From contig NZ_FMHI01000002.1 in assembly GCF_900090145.1 (NCBI RefSeq), positions 186,001-250,000 of the forward strand: a stretch of DNA of 64,000 bases. Direction: 5' to 3'. Source of the stretch: Streptomyces sp. WMMB 322 (GTDB lineage: Bacteria; Actinomycetota; Actinomycetes; Streptomycetales; Streptomycetaceae). Below, piece by piece: positions 43,082 through 51,606 of the stretch. The position numbers were made by a program, and so were the translations under genes. The notes under the pieces are model-generated. The model saw nothing but the letters and a program-made list of their open reading frames with translations, searched no databases and was not told the origin of the DNA. The number at the start of each line of letters is the position of its first letter. The stretch's first letter is position 1.

Positions 43082-43425
43082 CGCTGACTCCTCCTCGTCC
43101 CTGCCGCCTGCATCAATGCTGCTAACCCTAAGAGGAATCAGGCAAGGAGCGTACGGGCTTGCACCATGAGCCCTCTCACGCCCTTCCGCGCTGGTGGCTT
43201 GAGCCGTGGCGCGCATCACTCATGAAGGTGAGTTGAGACCTCCTCGCAACATGGCCGTGTCCGTCGGCGCAACCGCCCACCGAGGAGGCCAAAGTTCATG
43301 ATGGATCGTCAACTTCCATGTATTGCAAGGCAGTTGGCGTGCTCCGCACATGCAGAATCGTGCCTTCTGGGGTCACACTGGAGTGTCCGGCACCCCCTCC
43401 GCCACGTGCCTACGATCGGGGCGCC
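43082..43425. other. 344-base divergent spacer between hisC and lacI
   Basis: Contains the GGAGGAG site and possible -10 (43130-43125, minus) of hisC, and TACGAT (43411-43416) of the LacI gene. A short dyad-like stretch around 43210-43230 (TCACTCATGAAGGTGAG) is present. I see no gene in it. Confidence 0.5.
43411..43416 (+). promoter_or_regulatory. -10 box of leaderless lacI-family gene
   Basis: TACGAT lies nine bases before the ATG at 43426 with no room for a ribosome site, so the transcript is probably leaderless. Confidence 0.5.
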
Positions 43426-44577
43426 ATGACAGCAGCAGAGAAGCATCAGGTAAGCCGGACATCGGCCTCGCGCCGGGCACGCGGGGGGAGCCGGCTGAGC
43501 GGACGCGCGGGCATCCGCGATGTCGCCGCCGCGGCCGGTGTCTCGATCACGACTGTCTCCGACGCGCTCAACGGCAAGGGCCGCCTCCCCGACGCCACCC
43601 GCAGCCACGTGCGCGAGGTCGCCCAGCGCCTGGGCTACCGGCCCTCGGCGGCCGCCCGTACGCTCCGCACCGGAAAGTCCGGCCTGATCGGACTCACGGT
43701 CACCACGTACGGCGAAGAACCGTTCACCTTCACCGAGTTCGCCTACTTCGCCGAGATGGCCAGGGCCGCCACCTCGGCAGCGCTCGCACGGGGATACGCG
43801 CTGGTGATTCTTCCCGCCACCTCCTGGCACGACCTGTGGTCGAACGTCGCACTCGACGGCACCGTCGTCATCGACCCCTCCGACGAGGACCCGGTCGTCA
43901 CCGAACTCGTCCGCTCGGGTCTGCCCGTCGTCTCCGACGGGCGCCCCGCCGGCTCGCTGCCCGTCACCGCCTGGGTCGACAACGACCACGAGGAGGCCGT
44001 CCGAGGCCTCCTCGACCACCTCGCCGAGTCAGGCGCCCGCCGCATCGGACTGCTCACCGGCACCAGCACCGACACCTACACGCGGCTGTCGACCACCGCC
44101 TACCTGGACTGGTGCGCCCGCGTCGGCCAGGAACCCGTCTACGAGCACTACCCGGCGCACGACCACTGCGCCGGCGCCGTCGCCGCCGACCGGCTGCTGG
44201 CCAGGCCCGACCGCCCCGACGCGGTGTACGGACTCTTCGACCCCAACGGCACGGACCTGCTGGCGGCAGCACGCCGCTACGGGCTGCGCGTGCCCGAGGA
44301 CCTGCTGCTGGTGTGCTGCAGCGAGTCCGGCGTCTACGCCACGACGGAGCCCCCCATCACCACGCTCTCGCTCAAGCCCGGCCGCATCGGCAACACCGTC
44401 ATCCAGCTCCTGATCGACGCCATCGAGGGCGTCGGCGGCGACGCGCCGGTCCACCATGTGATGCCGACGGACCTCGTCGTCCGCACGTCCTCCCAGCGCC
44501 GCCCGCCCCGCACCACCGTCAGCGCGCCCCGCTCCCCCGGGAACAAGCCCGGGCCGGCCGGTCCGGCGGACCCCTGA
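43426..44577 (+). CDS. LacI-family transcriptional regulator
   Basis: A 383-residue regulator: N-terminal extension of about 25 residues, HTH with hinge (GIRDVAAAAGVSITTVSDALNGKGRLPDATRSHVREVAQRLGYRP, RTLRTGKSGLIGL), then a periplasmic-binding-like effector domain with VDNDHEEAVRGLLDHL and TDLVVRTSSQRR. The effector is probably a sugar or metabolite. No transport or catabolic operon is adjacent, so the target is unknown. It stands alone and divergent from hisC. Confidence 0.9.
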   Translation: MTAAEKHQVSRTSASRRARGGSRLSGRAGIRDVAAAAGVSITTVSDALNGKGRLPDATRSHVREVAQRLGYRPSAAARTLRTGKSGLIGLTVTTYGEEPFTFTEFAYFAEMARAATSAALARGYALVILPATSWHDLWSNVALDGTVVIDPSDEDPVVTELVRSGLPVVSDGRPAGSLPVTAWVDNDHEEAVRGLLDHLAESGARRIGLLTGTSTDTYTRLSTTAYLDWCARVGQEPVYEHYPAHDHCAGAVAADRLLARPDRPDAVYGLFDPNGTDLLAAARRYGLRVPEDLLLVCCSESGVYATTEPPITTLSLKPGRIGNTVIQLLIDAIEGVGGDAPVHHVMPTDLVVRTSSQRRPPRTTVSAPRSPGNKPGPAGPADP

Positions 44578-44701
44578 CAGGCATTCGGACCATGCGACGA
44601 GCCGCCGACGAGAGGGGGATTTGCGGAGGAATGCGCCAGCCACCGCTCCGCGAGCCGCAATTGCCGCCCCCAGGTGCGTCACAAGCCCCCACCGGCGTTC
44701 C

Positions 44702-44707
44702 TATGAT
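44702..44707 (+). promoter_or_regulatory. -10 box before the metallophosphoesterase gene
   Basis: TATGAT, a near-ideal -10, lies about 150 bases upstream of the start, giving a leader of about 140 bases. No obvious -35. Confidence 0.4.
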
Positions 44708-44854
44708 GGGGCGCACGACACCGGGACCCGATCCCGGCCTGTGCAAGTGTGGACCCCTGGTTCGGCGTGACAGGCGAGGGGCGGGCGGCCCCGTCGGAGC
44801 AGGCAGGGCGAGGTCCGGACAGGTGCACGGCGGCACGCGATGGTGGAGGGGTCG

Positions 44855-46039
44855 ATGACTCAGGGGGCCGGTCGAGGACCCGCGATGTGGCAGGGCGGCG
44901 ATGCCGCCGCGCACGGAACCGGGGACCGGGGAACACCCGGGACTCCCGCCGCGCAGCCCCCCGCGGCCGGCACCGTCCCTCACGGCGAGCACGTGCGCAC
45001 GCCCCCGTCCGCGTGGGAAGACACGTCCGCTCCGTCGCGGGAGACCCCGCGGGAGAAGGAGCACCCCGGCGAACCCGACGAGGGATACACGCCCACCGAG
45101 CGGGACCTGCCGGTGGTCGGCTCCGGCGCCTCGGGCGAGGGACACGAGCCGACGCTCGTCGACGTCGCCACCGAGCCCGTGACCGAGGAGGGCTCCGGCC
45201 CGCTGTACGTCGTAGGCGATGTGCACGGCTACCTCGACGAGCTGCGCGACGCGCTGCGCGACGCGGGCATCACCGACAGGGACGACAACTGGGCGGCGGG
45301 CAACACCCGGCTGTGGTTCCTCGGTGACTTCACCGACCGCGGTCCCGACGGCATCGGCGTCATCGACCTCGTCATGCATCTCTCCGCGCAGGCCGCCGCG
45401 GCGGGCGGCTACTGCAAGGCGCTGATGGGCAATCACGAACTCCTTCTCATCGGAGCCAAGAAGTTCGGGGACACGCCCGTCAACTCCAGTGCCGGGACTG
45501 CCTCGTTCCAGGCCGCGTGGCTGCTCAACGGCGGCCAGCAGTCGGACATGGAACGGCTCGAGGACCACCACATCCAGTGGATGTCACGCCTCGACGCGAT
45601 GGCCCTCGCCGACGGCCATCTCCTGCTCCACTCCGACGCCACCTGCTATCTCGAGTACGGCACGACGATCGAAGCCGTCAACGACGCCGTCACCGAAGCC
45701 CTGCAGCGCAACGACGCCGACGAGACCTGGGACCTGTTCCGCAAGTTCACCAAGCGCTTCGCGTTCCGCGAGGAGACCGGTTCACTGGCCGCACGCGAGC
45801 TGCTCACCGTCTTCGGCGGGCGGCAGATCGTGCACGGCCACAGCCCCATCCCGTATCTGCTCGGCGAAGCGGCGGGCAACGGCGCCGTCGGCACGGGCGA
45901 CGGAGCGGAGGCCGAGGAGGACGCACTCCCCGAGGTGACCGGCCCGCACCTGTACGCCGACGGTCTCGCCATCGCCATGGACGGCGGCGTGACGATGGAC
46001 GGGAAACTCCTCGTCACACAACTGCCGTTGGGCGACTGA
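44855..46039 (+). CDS. metallophosphoesterase
   Basis: A 394-residue calcineurin-like phosphatase. The first 115 residues are Pro/Ala/Glu-rich and probably disordered. The catalytic core has all PPP-type motifs: GDVHGYLDEL, GDFTDRGPDG, GNHELLLIG, a His in LADGHLLLHSD and GHSPIPYLL. It could be a serine/threonine protein phosphatase or a nucleotide phosphatase. ATG 44855 follows GGAGGGG at good spacing; ATG 44840 is an alternative. It is a single gene with its own promoter. Confidence 0.85.
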   Translation: MTQGAGRGPAMWQGGDAAAHGTGDRGTPGTPAAQPPAAGTVPHGEHVRTPPSAWEDTSAPSRETPREKEHPGEPDEGYTPTERDLPVVGSGASGEGHEPTLVDVATEPVTEEGSGPLYVVGDVHGYLDELRDALRDAGITDRDDNWAAGNTRLWFLGDFTDRGPDGIGVIDLVMHLSAQAAAAGGYCKALMGNHELLLIGAKKFGDTPVNSSAGTASFQAAWLLNGGQQSDMERLEDHHIQWMSRLDAMALADGHLLLHSDATCYLEYGTTIEAVNDAVTEALQRNDADETWDLFRKFTKRFAFREETGSLAARELLTVFGGRQIVHGHSPIPYLLGEAAGNGAVGTGDGAEAEEDALPEVTGPHLYADGLAIAMDGGVTMDGKLLVTQLPLGD

Positions 46040-46364
46040 ACAGCCGGGTCCTCCTCCTCGCAACCCGCCGGCGAAACCCCACCCCTCGCTCTGCCGGGGG
46101 CCCCGTCCCCGCCGCCCGGCCCGGAAGGCAGCCGGGCGTACGCGGGCCCGGGCAGGCGCACAACGGCGCGGAACGCATTGCTGCGAAGGGTCAATTACCG
46201 GAAACTCACCCTCGGGAAGTGCCAAGCTCCCTCTAATATCGGTTCTGCCACTGCGAATTCGCCTATCCTTCGCCGGGGCTGCCCCGCCCTCCCCCTTGGC
46301 CTGGTGGCAAGGGAGGCGCCCCCAACCGGCCGCCGAAGGCCCTACGGAGCATCGGGGGATGCAC
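46040..46364. other. 325-base spacer with possible promoter
   Basis: No gene seen. The stretch 46180-46260 is more AT-rich than its surroundings and contains TAATAT at 46234-46239, a possible -10 for the downstream membrane protein. The left part is GC-rich and may hold a terminator, not defined. Confidence 0.4.
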
Positions 46365-47369
46365 ATGAACACCGCTCCGCACCTGCTGCCCGAAGACCGG
46401 CCCGATTTCGAACGGGCGGTTGACGAGGCTCTGCGTGACGCAGGCAGGCGTCCTGTCCTGGCTGCGGTGGGCGAGCACATCAGCGCGCAGCAGCTGCGCG
46501 TCATGGCTCTCAGCTCAGCGAGCGCCATCGCCGCGGACGCCGCCGAGGAGTACGAGCGGTACGTCGCTCTGCGAACCCGGCTGCGGGGGCCCGCAGCCGA
46601 CGTCTCCGGCACCGCGGAGTCCGGCCCGTCGTCCTCGGGCCGGCGACCGGACGGCGACGGAAGAGCCGGCGACGGCGAACATCCGGGCGCCGGAGGCGGG
46701 TTGAGCCTGGCCGGCGTGAACGCGGGAGTCGGCGAGACGGCGGGCGCAGGCCTGCTCGCCATGGTCTCCGTGCTGGTTCCGCTGCTGGCGGGGTCGGCAG
46801 CGGTCATCTTCCTGCTGCTGGGAAATCTGCTGCGGGTGCTCTCGCCGGAGCCGTCCATCGCGTCGCCGATGCGCGACGCGGGCTGGGTCTTCGCCGTGCT
46901 GGCCGCCGCCGGGATCGTCGTGGCGATGACCGAGCTGTGGCTCACGGCCAGACGGCACGGGGCGGGCGCCCTCAGGGGCGAGGCGGCGGGAACGGCCGAC
47001 GGCGCGGAGGGCGAGACCCGGCTGGCCGGGGAGGTCTCGGCTGCCCGCTCGGTCTGGCGCGAAGCGCTGCTGGAACGCGGGATAGTGCCCTTCCTCGCAG
47101 ACGTTCTGGCAGCTCAGCCGGGCGGGGAGCCGACCGGAGCAGGCACCGGCGGCGACGCCCGTGGGCGTGCGGACCGCGGCCCGGGCTCCTCGTCCGCGTC
47201 TGCGACGGATGCAGCGCGCAGCGAGGAGCGAACCCCACGGCTCGGCTACTCGGGCCCCGACTTCTCCAGCCGCAGTCCGTCGGACGGCAAGGAGAGTCTC
47301 CGCCCGCGCTACTCGAGCCCGGACTACTCCAGCCCGGACTACGGCGGCCCCGACCACAAACCGGAGTAG
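46365..47369 (+). CDS. hypothetical membrane protein
   Basis: A 334-residue protein I do not recognise. Residues 1-65 are helical and soluble (TAPHLLPEDRPDFERAVDEALRDAG...AAEEYERYVALRTRL). Two membrane helices lie near residues 125-165 (GLLAMVSVLVPLLAGSAAVIFLLLGNLLRVL) and 175-200 (AGWVFAVLAAAGIVVAMTELWLTA). The remainder is cytoplasmic: a conserved-looking segment (AARSVWREALLERGIVPFLADVLA) and a long Ser/Pro/Gly-rich tail ending with short YSSPDY repeats. ATG 46365 has GGGGGA five bases before it; ATG 46359 also fits. Function unknown. Confidence 0.7.
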   Translation: MNTAPHLLPEDRPDFERAVDEALRDAGRRPVLAAVGEHISAQQLRVMALSSASAIAADAAEEYERYVALRTRLRGPAADVSGTAESGPSSSGRRPDGDGRAGDGEHPGAGGGLSLAGVNAGVGETAGAGLLAMVSVLVPLLAGSAAVIFLLLGNLLRVLSPEPSIASPMRDAGWVFAVLAAAGIVVAMTELWLTARRHGAGALRGEAAGTADGAEGETRLAGEVSAARSVWREALLERGIVPFLADVLAAQPGGEPTGAGTGGDARGRADRGPGSSSASATDAARSEERTPRLGYSGPDFSSRSPSDGKESLRPRYSSPDYSSPDYGGPDHKPE

Positions 47370-47443
47370 CCACCCGCACCCGCGCCGGGACGCACCGGCG
47401 TGCCCCGCAGCTGCGGGACGGCCTATTACGACCTCCCTGGACA

Positions 47444-48607
47444 TCACGACCTGGGACGTTCCGCTGCGGCCACGTCCAGGGCGCGCAGCACGTCCGCCGT
47501 CAGATCGTCCGGGTCCTCCACACCGACCGACATCCGCACGAAGCCCTCCGGCACGGCGTCCCCGCCCCACCGCCCGCGCCGCTCGGCCGTGGAGCGCACG
47601 CCGCCGAAGCTGGTCGCCTCGTCGACGAGGCGCAGCGCCCCGAGGAACCGTTCCGCGTGCTCCTTGCCGGGCAGCGTGAACGAGACGACGCAGCCGAAGC
47701 GCCGCATCTGCCGCACAGCCGTCCCGTACGCGGGGTCGTCCGGCAGGCCGGGGTGCCGCACGCCGGTGACCTCCGGGCGGTCGAGCAGTGCGCGTGCGAC
47801 GGCTAGGGCACCGGCCGCCTGCCGGTGGGTGCGCAGGTCGAGCGTCGCCAGTGAGCGGTGCGCGAGCCAGGCTTCCATCGGCCCGGGAATCGCCCCGGCC
47901 AGCTTGCGCCACTGCCGTACCGAGCCGGCGAGTCCGGCGTCGCGGCAGCTGACGTATCCCAGGAGCACGTCGCCGTGTCCGGTGAGCGCCTTGGTGCCGC
48001 TCGCCACGGAGAAGTCCGCGCCGAGTTCGAGGGGACGCTGGCCGAGCGGCGTGGCGAGGGTGTTGTCGACGGCGACCAGCGCGCCGCGTTCGTGCGCGGC
48101 GTCTGCCAGCCGCCGGATGTCGCACACGTCCAGGCCGGGGTTGGACGGCGATTCGATCCACAGCAGCGAGGCCCCCTCGAGCAGGCCGAGTTGGGCGTCG
48201 CCGGCGGTCGGTGCGGTGCGGACCTCCACGCCGAGTTCGCTGAGGCGCTCCCGCACCGGTACGAGGAGGTTGTAGCCGTCGTCGGGCAGTACGACGGCAC
48301 TGCCGGGGCGGGCACGGGAGAGCAGCACGGCGGAGACGGCGCCCATGCCGGAGGCGAAGGAGACGGTGTGCACGCCCGTTCCGCCGGCGCGCGGCCCGCC
48401 GTCCGGCGACTCCAGCTCGCCGATGGCACTTTCGAGGGCGGTCCACGTGGGGTTGGCGTCCCGCCCGTACGCGTAGGGTGCGTCGCCGACGTCTCCCGGC
48501 AGGTGGTAGTGGGCCGCGAAGACGGGCCCGGGCAGCGGGGGTTCGTACGGCTGCTCCTCCGGCAGTCCGGCCCGTACGACCCTTGTGGCGTCGCTGTCAC
48601 TGGTCAT
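47444..48607 (-). CDS. cystathionine gamma-lyase/synthase-family PLP enzyme
   Basis: A 387-residue Cys/Met metabolism PLP enzyme. Marks: YAYGRDANPTWTALE (phosphate-binding Tyr/Arg loop), FASGMGAVSAVLLS, VAVDNTLATPLGQRPLELGAD and the PLP lysine in SGTKALTGHGDVLLG. The family carries out gamma-elimination or gamma-replacement on cystathionine; which reaction applies is not settled by sequence. ATG 48607 is preceded by GGGAGAG. It is followed by a convergent hypothetical gene at 47369. Confidence 0.88.
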   Translation of the reverse strand: MTSDSDATRVVRAGLPEEQPYEPPLPGPVFAAHYHLPGDVGDAPYAYGRDANPTWTALESAIGELESPDGGPRAGGTGVHTVSFASGMGAVSAVLLSRARPGSAVVLPDDGYNLLVPVRERLSELGVEVRTAPTAGDAQLGLLEGASLLWIESPSNPGLDVCDIRRLADAAHERGALVAVDNTLATPLGQRPLELGADFSVASGTKALTGHGDVLLGYVSCRDAGLAGSVRQWRKLAGAIPGPMEAWLAHRSLATLDLRTHRQAAGALAVARALLDRPEVTGVRHPGLPDDPAYGTAVRQMRRFGCVVSFTLPGKEHAERFLGALRLVDEATSFGGVRSTAERRGRWGGDAVPEGFVRMSVGVEDPDDLTADVLRALDVAAAERPRS

Positions 48608-48718
48608 GGTTGTGCTCTCCCGTGATGCGCGGCTGCAGGGCCGGTGCCCTGTGCGTCTCCTGGGGCGTGCGTCTCCTGTGCGTCTCCTGGGCGTGCGTTG
48701 CCCGTGGGAGTGCGCTCC

Positions 48719-49642
48719 TCAGCCCAGCGCGGCACGCGCGGCTTCCCCGCACTTCGCGCCGTAGCCCGGCCCGAAAAGGACCGCGTGCACCAGCAGATGG
48801 TGGAGCTGATGGAGAGGGACCCGCTCGGCCCGCCCCTCGATGGGACGTACCTCCTCGTACGCGGCGAGGATACGGGAGAGCTGCGGACAGCCGAACAGTT
48901 CGAGAAACGCCAGGTCCGTCTCCGGATGACCTCCCTGCGCGGCCGGGTCGATGAGGCGGGCGCGAGGACCACCGCCGGTGGCGGGCAGGGCGCCGGGGGC
49001 TGCGGACGTGGTCCAGTGCACGTTGCCGGACCACAGGTCGCCGTGGATGAGCGCCGGCGGCTGCGGCGGGCCGGCGATACGGTCGATCCGCTCGCACAGC
49101 CGCTCCACGTCACGGGCGTCGGCGGGTTCGATGCCGCCGCGGTCGACCGCCTGGCGCAGGAACGGCAGAAGCCGGTACTCGGCGTGGAAGGCCGGCCACT
49201 CGGCGGGATCGGTGACGGCCGCCGAGGGGGACGGCAGCGGCAGCGACCCGATGTAGGCGCTGCGGCCGGGAGTTCCGTAGGAGAGCGCACTGGTCCGGTG
49301 CAGCGCGGCCAGGTCGCGTCCGAGGCTGTGGGCCTGCTCGGGAGTGGGCTCCCCGGGCTCCAGCCATTCCAGTACGAGCAGGTCGTCCTCGACGGCGAGG
49401 ACGTCCGGCACGGCCACGGTGCCCGTCACCGCGAGGAGGGTGAGCCCGGCGGCCTCGGCGGCGAAGAAGCCGGGCGGGCTGTCGGAGAGGGTCTTCGCGA
49501 ACACCTTGCGGTGCATTCCGTGGCGTCCGCCCCGCAGCATGATGCTCCAGGCGTCGCAGATGTCCCCGCCCTCCACGGGGAAAGCCCGTGTGGCCTCGTC
49601 GGCACCGGTCAGCTGGGCCACTCGGTCGGCGAGCGCGGGCAT
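48719..49642 (-). CDS. fructosamine kinase family protein
   Basis: A 307-residue protein kinase-fold enzyme of the FN3K/APH type. The catalytic Asp is in LIHGDLWSGNVHW, the metal-binding Asp in PRARLIDPAAQGGHPETDLAFLELFG, and the nucleotide Lys in MHRKVFAKTLSD. The family phosphorylates ribulosamines or fructosamines on glycated proteins so that they fall off spontaneously. Its ATG 49642 shares one base with the stop of the low-molecular-weight phosphatase (TGATG). These two are often paired in actinobacteria, suggesting coupled protein repair. Confidence 0.92.
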   Translation of the reverse strand: MPALADRVAQLTGADEATRAFPVEGGDICDAWSIMLRGGRHGMHRKVFAKTLSDSPPGFFAAEAAGLTLLAVTGTVAVPDVLAVEDDLLVLEWLEPGEPTPEQAHSLGRDLAALHRTSALSYGTPGRSAYIGSLPLPSPSAAVTDPAEWPAFHAEYRLLPFLRQAVDRGGIEPADARDVERLCERIDRIAGPPQPPALIHGDLWSGNVHWTTSAAPGALPATGGGPRARLIDPAAQGGHPETDLAFLELFGCPQLSRILAAYEEVRPIEGRAERVPLHQLHHLLVHAVLFGPGYGAKCGEAARAALG

Positions 49643-50220
49643 CAGGAAGTCTCTTCCCCGTGGTGACCGCCGGCGGCGCCCGCGAGCCGTTCCTCCAGGG
49701 CCGCGGCCGCCTCGGCGAGGACGCCGGGCACGGCCGCCTCGATGAGGCGAAGCACCTCGTCGAAGCCGTCCGCTCCGCCGTAGTACGGGTCGGGCACGTC
49801 GAGGCCGAAGCGATCGTTCACCCCCGTCCCCCCTGACGGGCCCGGGGGGATCCCCGCCGACGCGGCCGGGTCGTAGCTGCGCAGCAGGCGAACCTTCGCG
49901 ACGTCGTCCGGGGTTCGGGCCATGGCGCGCAGTTCGCGCTCGTGCCCCTCGTCCAGCGCGACGACAAGGTCGTGCTCCCCGAACCAGCCCGGCTCGAACT
50001 GCCTTGCACGGTGGGCCAGTTCGTACCCGGCGGCCTCCAGCGTCCCGGTGGTGCGCCGATCGGCCGGCTCACCGACGTGCCAGCCGCCTGTGCCGGCGCT
50101 GCTCACCGTGATCCGGTCCTCCAGGCCGGCCTCCGTCACATGGGCGCGGAGGACCGCCTCGGCCATGGGGGAGCGGCAGATGTTGCCGGTGCAGACGAAA
50201 CAGACGCGGAAGGTGTCCAT
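49642..50220 (-). CDS. low-molecular-weight protein-tyrosine phosphatase
   Basis: A 192-residue phosphatase with P-loop VCTGNICRSPMAEA (CX5R, starting at about residue 9) and the catalytic acid Asp in VPDPYYGGADGFDEVL. The usual family length is about 155; the extra residues are a C-terminal Ala-rich tail and a Gly-rich loop (GIPPGPSGGTGVND). It acts on phosphotyrosine or on small phosphates. ATG 50220 is chosen because it places the P-loop at the usual distance; GGAGAG precedes it. The following fructosamine kinase gene overlaps by one base. Confidence 0.92.
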   Translation of the reverse strand: MDTFRVCFVCTGNICRSPMAEAVLRAHVTEAGLEDRITVSSAGTGGWHVGEPADRRTTGTLEAAGYELAHRARQFEPGWFGEHDLVVALDEGHERELRAMARTPDDVAKVRLLRSYDPAASAGIPPGPSGGTGVNDRFGLDVPDPYYGGADGFDEVLRLIEAAVPGVLAEAAAALEERLAGAAGGHHGEETS

Positions 50221-50314
50221 GCGCTCTCCGTGTTCGCTGTGGTGCCGGGCGCGGGGTCCCGGCCCGGTTACCGGGCTGTCGTTCTCGCTCTCCATCCTCG
50301 CGCGCGGGACCGGT

Positions 50315-50695
50315 CTATCGGTCCCGGTCGGGGAGAACCATGTGCAGGGCCCACGCCACGATCGAGATGATCAGGCCGCCCAGGAACGCCGTTCCGAAGC
50401 CGTCGACGTGGAAACTCACGTCGAGCCGGTCCGACAGCCACGAGGTGAGCATCAGCATCAGCGCGTTGATGACCAGCGTGAACAGGCCGAGGGTGAGCAC
50501 CAGAAGGGGCAGGGATATGAACTTCAGCAGCGGCTTGACCACGAAGTTCACGACACCGAAGATCAGCGCCACGACGACCAGCGTCAGCGCCTTCGAAGCG
50601 GTGTCGGCGCCGGTGAGTTCGATGCCGGACACGAGCCACGTCGCGATCGCGAGCGCACCCGCGTTCGCGACCGTCTTGATGAGGAAATTCGTCAT
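50315..50695 (-). CDS. phage holin family protein (membrane protein)
   Basis: A 126-residue protein with four hydrophobic helices (ANAGALAIATWLVSGIEL, ALTLVVVALIFGVVNFVV, LPLLVLTLGLFTLVINALMLMLTSWL, FLGGLIISIVAWALHMVL), matching the holin-4/YvlD-like family. Despite the name, chromosomal members have no phage link and the function is unknown. ATG 50695 lacks an AGGAGG site; a leaderless start is possible. It is divergent from the cupin gene. Confidence 0.8.
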   Translation of the reverse strand: MTNFLIKTVANAGALAIATWLVSGIELTGADTASKALTLVVVALIFGVVNFVVKPLLKFISLPLLVLTLGLFTLVINALMLMLTSWLSDRLDVSFHVDGFGTAFLGGLIISIVAWALHMVLPDRDR

Positions 50696-50816
50696 AGTGT
50701 GATCGTTGCAGAGGCGGACGCCGGGGTCGCACACGGGCCCGCAAGGTCTCCGCGGGGCGATGGGCGGAACGGCGGCGCGCGGGCGCGAGGACGATCGACA
50801 AGGGGTGGACGGGGAG

Positions 50817-51134
50817 ATGAAGGAGTTCCGGCTGGAGGAGCTGGAGGCTCAGCGCCTCGTTCACGAGGGCGCATACCTCCAGTTCCTGCGGGAGCGCCAC
50901 ATGTCCGTCGGGCTCTACGCCCTGGACCGGGGCACGAGCGATCCGCAGACTCCGCACAAGCAGGACGAGGTGTACTTCGTCGTCAGCGGCCGCGGAGCGA
51001 TCACGGTGGGGAACGAGACCACCGCCGTCGCACGGGGCAGCATCGTCTATGTGCCGGCGGGGGTGCCGCACAAGTTCCACCACATCACCGAGGACCTGCG
51101 GGTGATGGTCGTCTTCGCGCCGCCGGAGAGCTGA
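50817..51134 (+). CDS. small cupin-domain protein
   Basis: A 105-residue single cupin. The first motif is TPHKQDEVYFVVSGRGAITVG (His, Glu and His-equivalent metal ligands) and the second GSIVYVPAGVPHKFHHI. Such proteins bind a metal and act as isomerases, dioxygenases or sensors; the substrate is not predictable. The ATG at 50817 is preceded immediately by GGGGAG, with another AAGGGG farther upstream. It is followed by a short gap before the DUF5326 gene. Confidence 0.85.
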   Translation: MKEFRLEELEAQRLVHEGAYLQFLRERHMSVGLYALDRGTSDPQTPHKQDEVYFVVSGRGAITVGNETTAVARGSIVYVPAGVPHKFHHITEDLRVMVVFAPPES

Positions 51135-51381
51135 ATCCTCCGGGTCCGTCCCGTCCGCACGGCTCAGGGTCGCGGTGGGGGAAGGATCAGGGGAGGGCCG
51201 GGGTCCGCGGCACTCCCGGCCCGGCCCCCGGCGCTCTAGCATCGAAAGTGCCGCGATCGAACGAGCAGCGAGAGAACGCACGCGATCGACGCGGAGCGGT
51301 GGCCGAGGGTGCCGCCGCGCAGCAGCCCGTAACGCGCCGGTCCGCCCCGAGCGGGACCGGCCCGGCCGACAGGAGCCATGC

Positions 51382-51606
51382 ATGGACGCCAAGGGGATCT
51401 TGAGAAGCCTGCCGTGGTGGGTGAAGTGGGTCGCGATCCCGGTCATCGCCGTCGTCGTCTTCGGGGGTCTGATCGCCAGCGTCGTCGGTTTCCTGATCGG
51501 TCTCCTCTTCAAGGTGCTGATCTTCGCCGCCCTCGTCGGTGGCCTCATCTACCTGGTCCGGCACTTCACTTCGGCTTCCTCCTCTTCCCGCCGCGACGAG
51601 TGGTGA
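51382..51606 (+). CDS. DUF5326 family small membrane protein
   Basis: A 74-residue protein with two adjacent hydrophobic helices (WWVKWVAIPVIAVVVFGGLIASVVGFLIGLLF and VLIFAALVGGLIYLV), matching my recollection of Streptomyces DUF5326. Function unknown. ATG 51382 has AGGAG at 51371-51375, six bases before. Its last 41 bases overlap the convergent YibE/F gene's end. Confidence 0.85.
   Translation: MDAKGILRSLPWWVKWVAIPVIAVVVFGGLIASVVGFLIGLLFKVLIFAALVGGLIYLVRHFTSASSSSRRDEW

Noticed and set aside
50315-50695. Phage origin for the holin-family gene
   Set aside because: The family name is historical; no other phage genes are near and the neighbours are chromosomal core genes.
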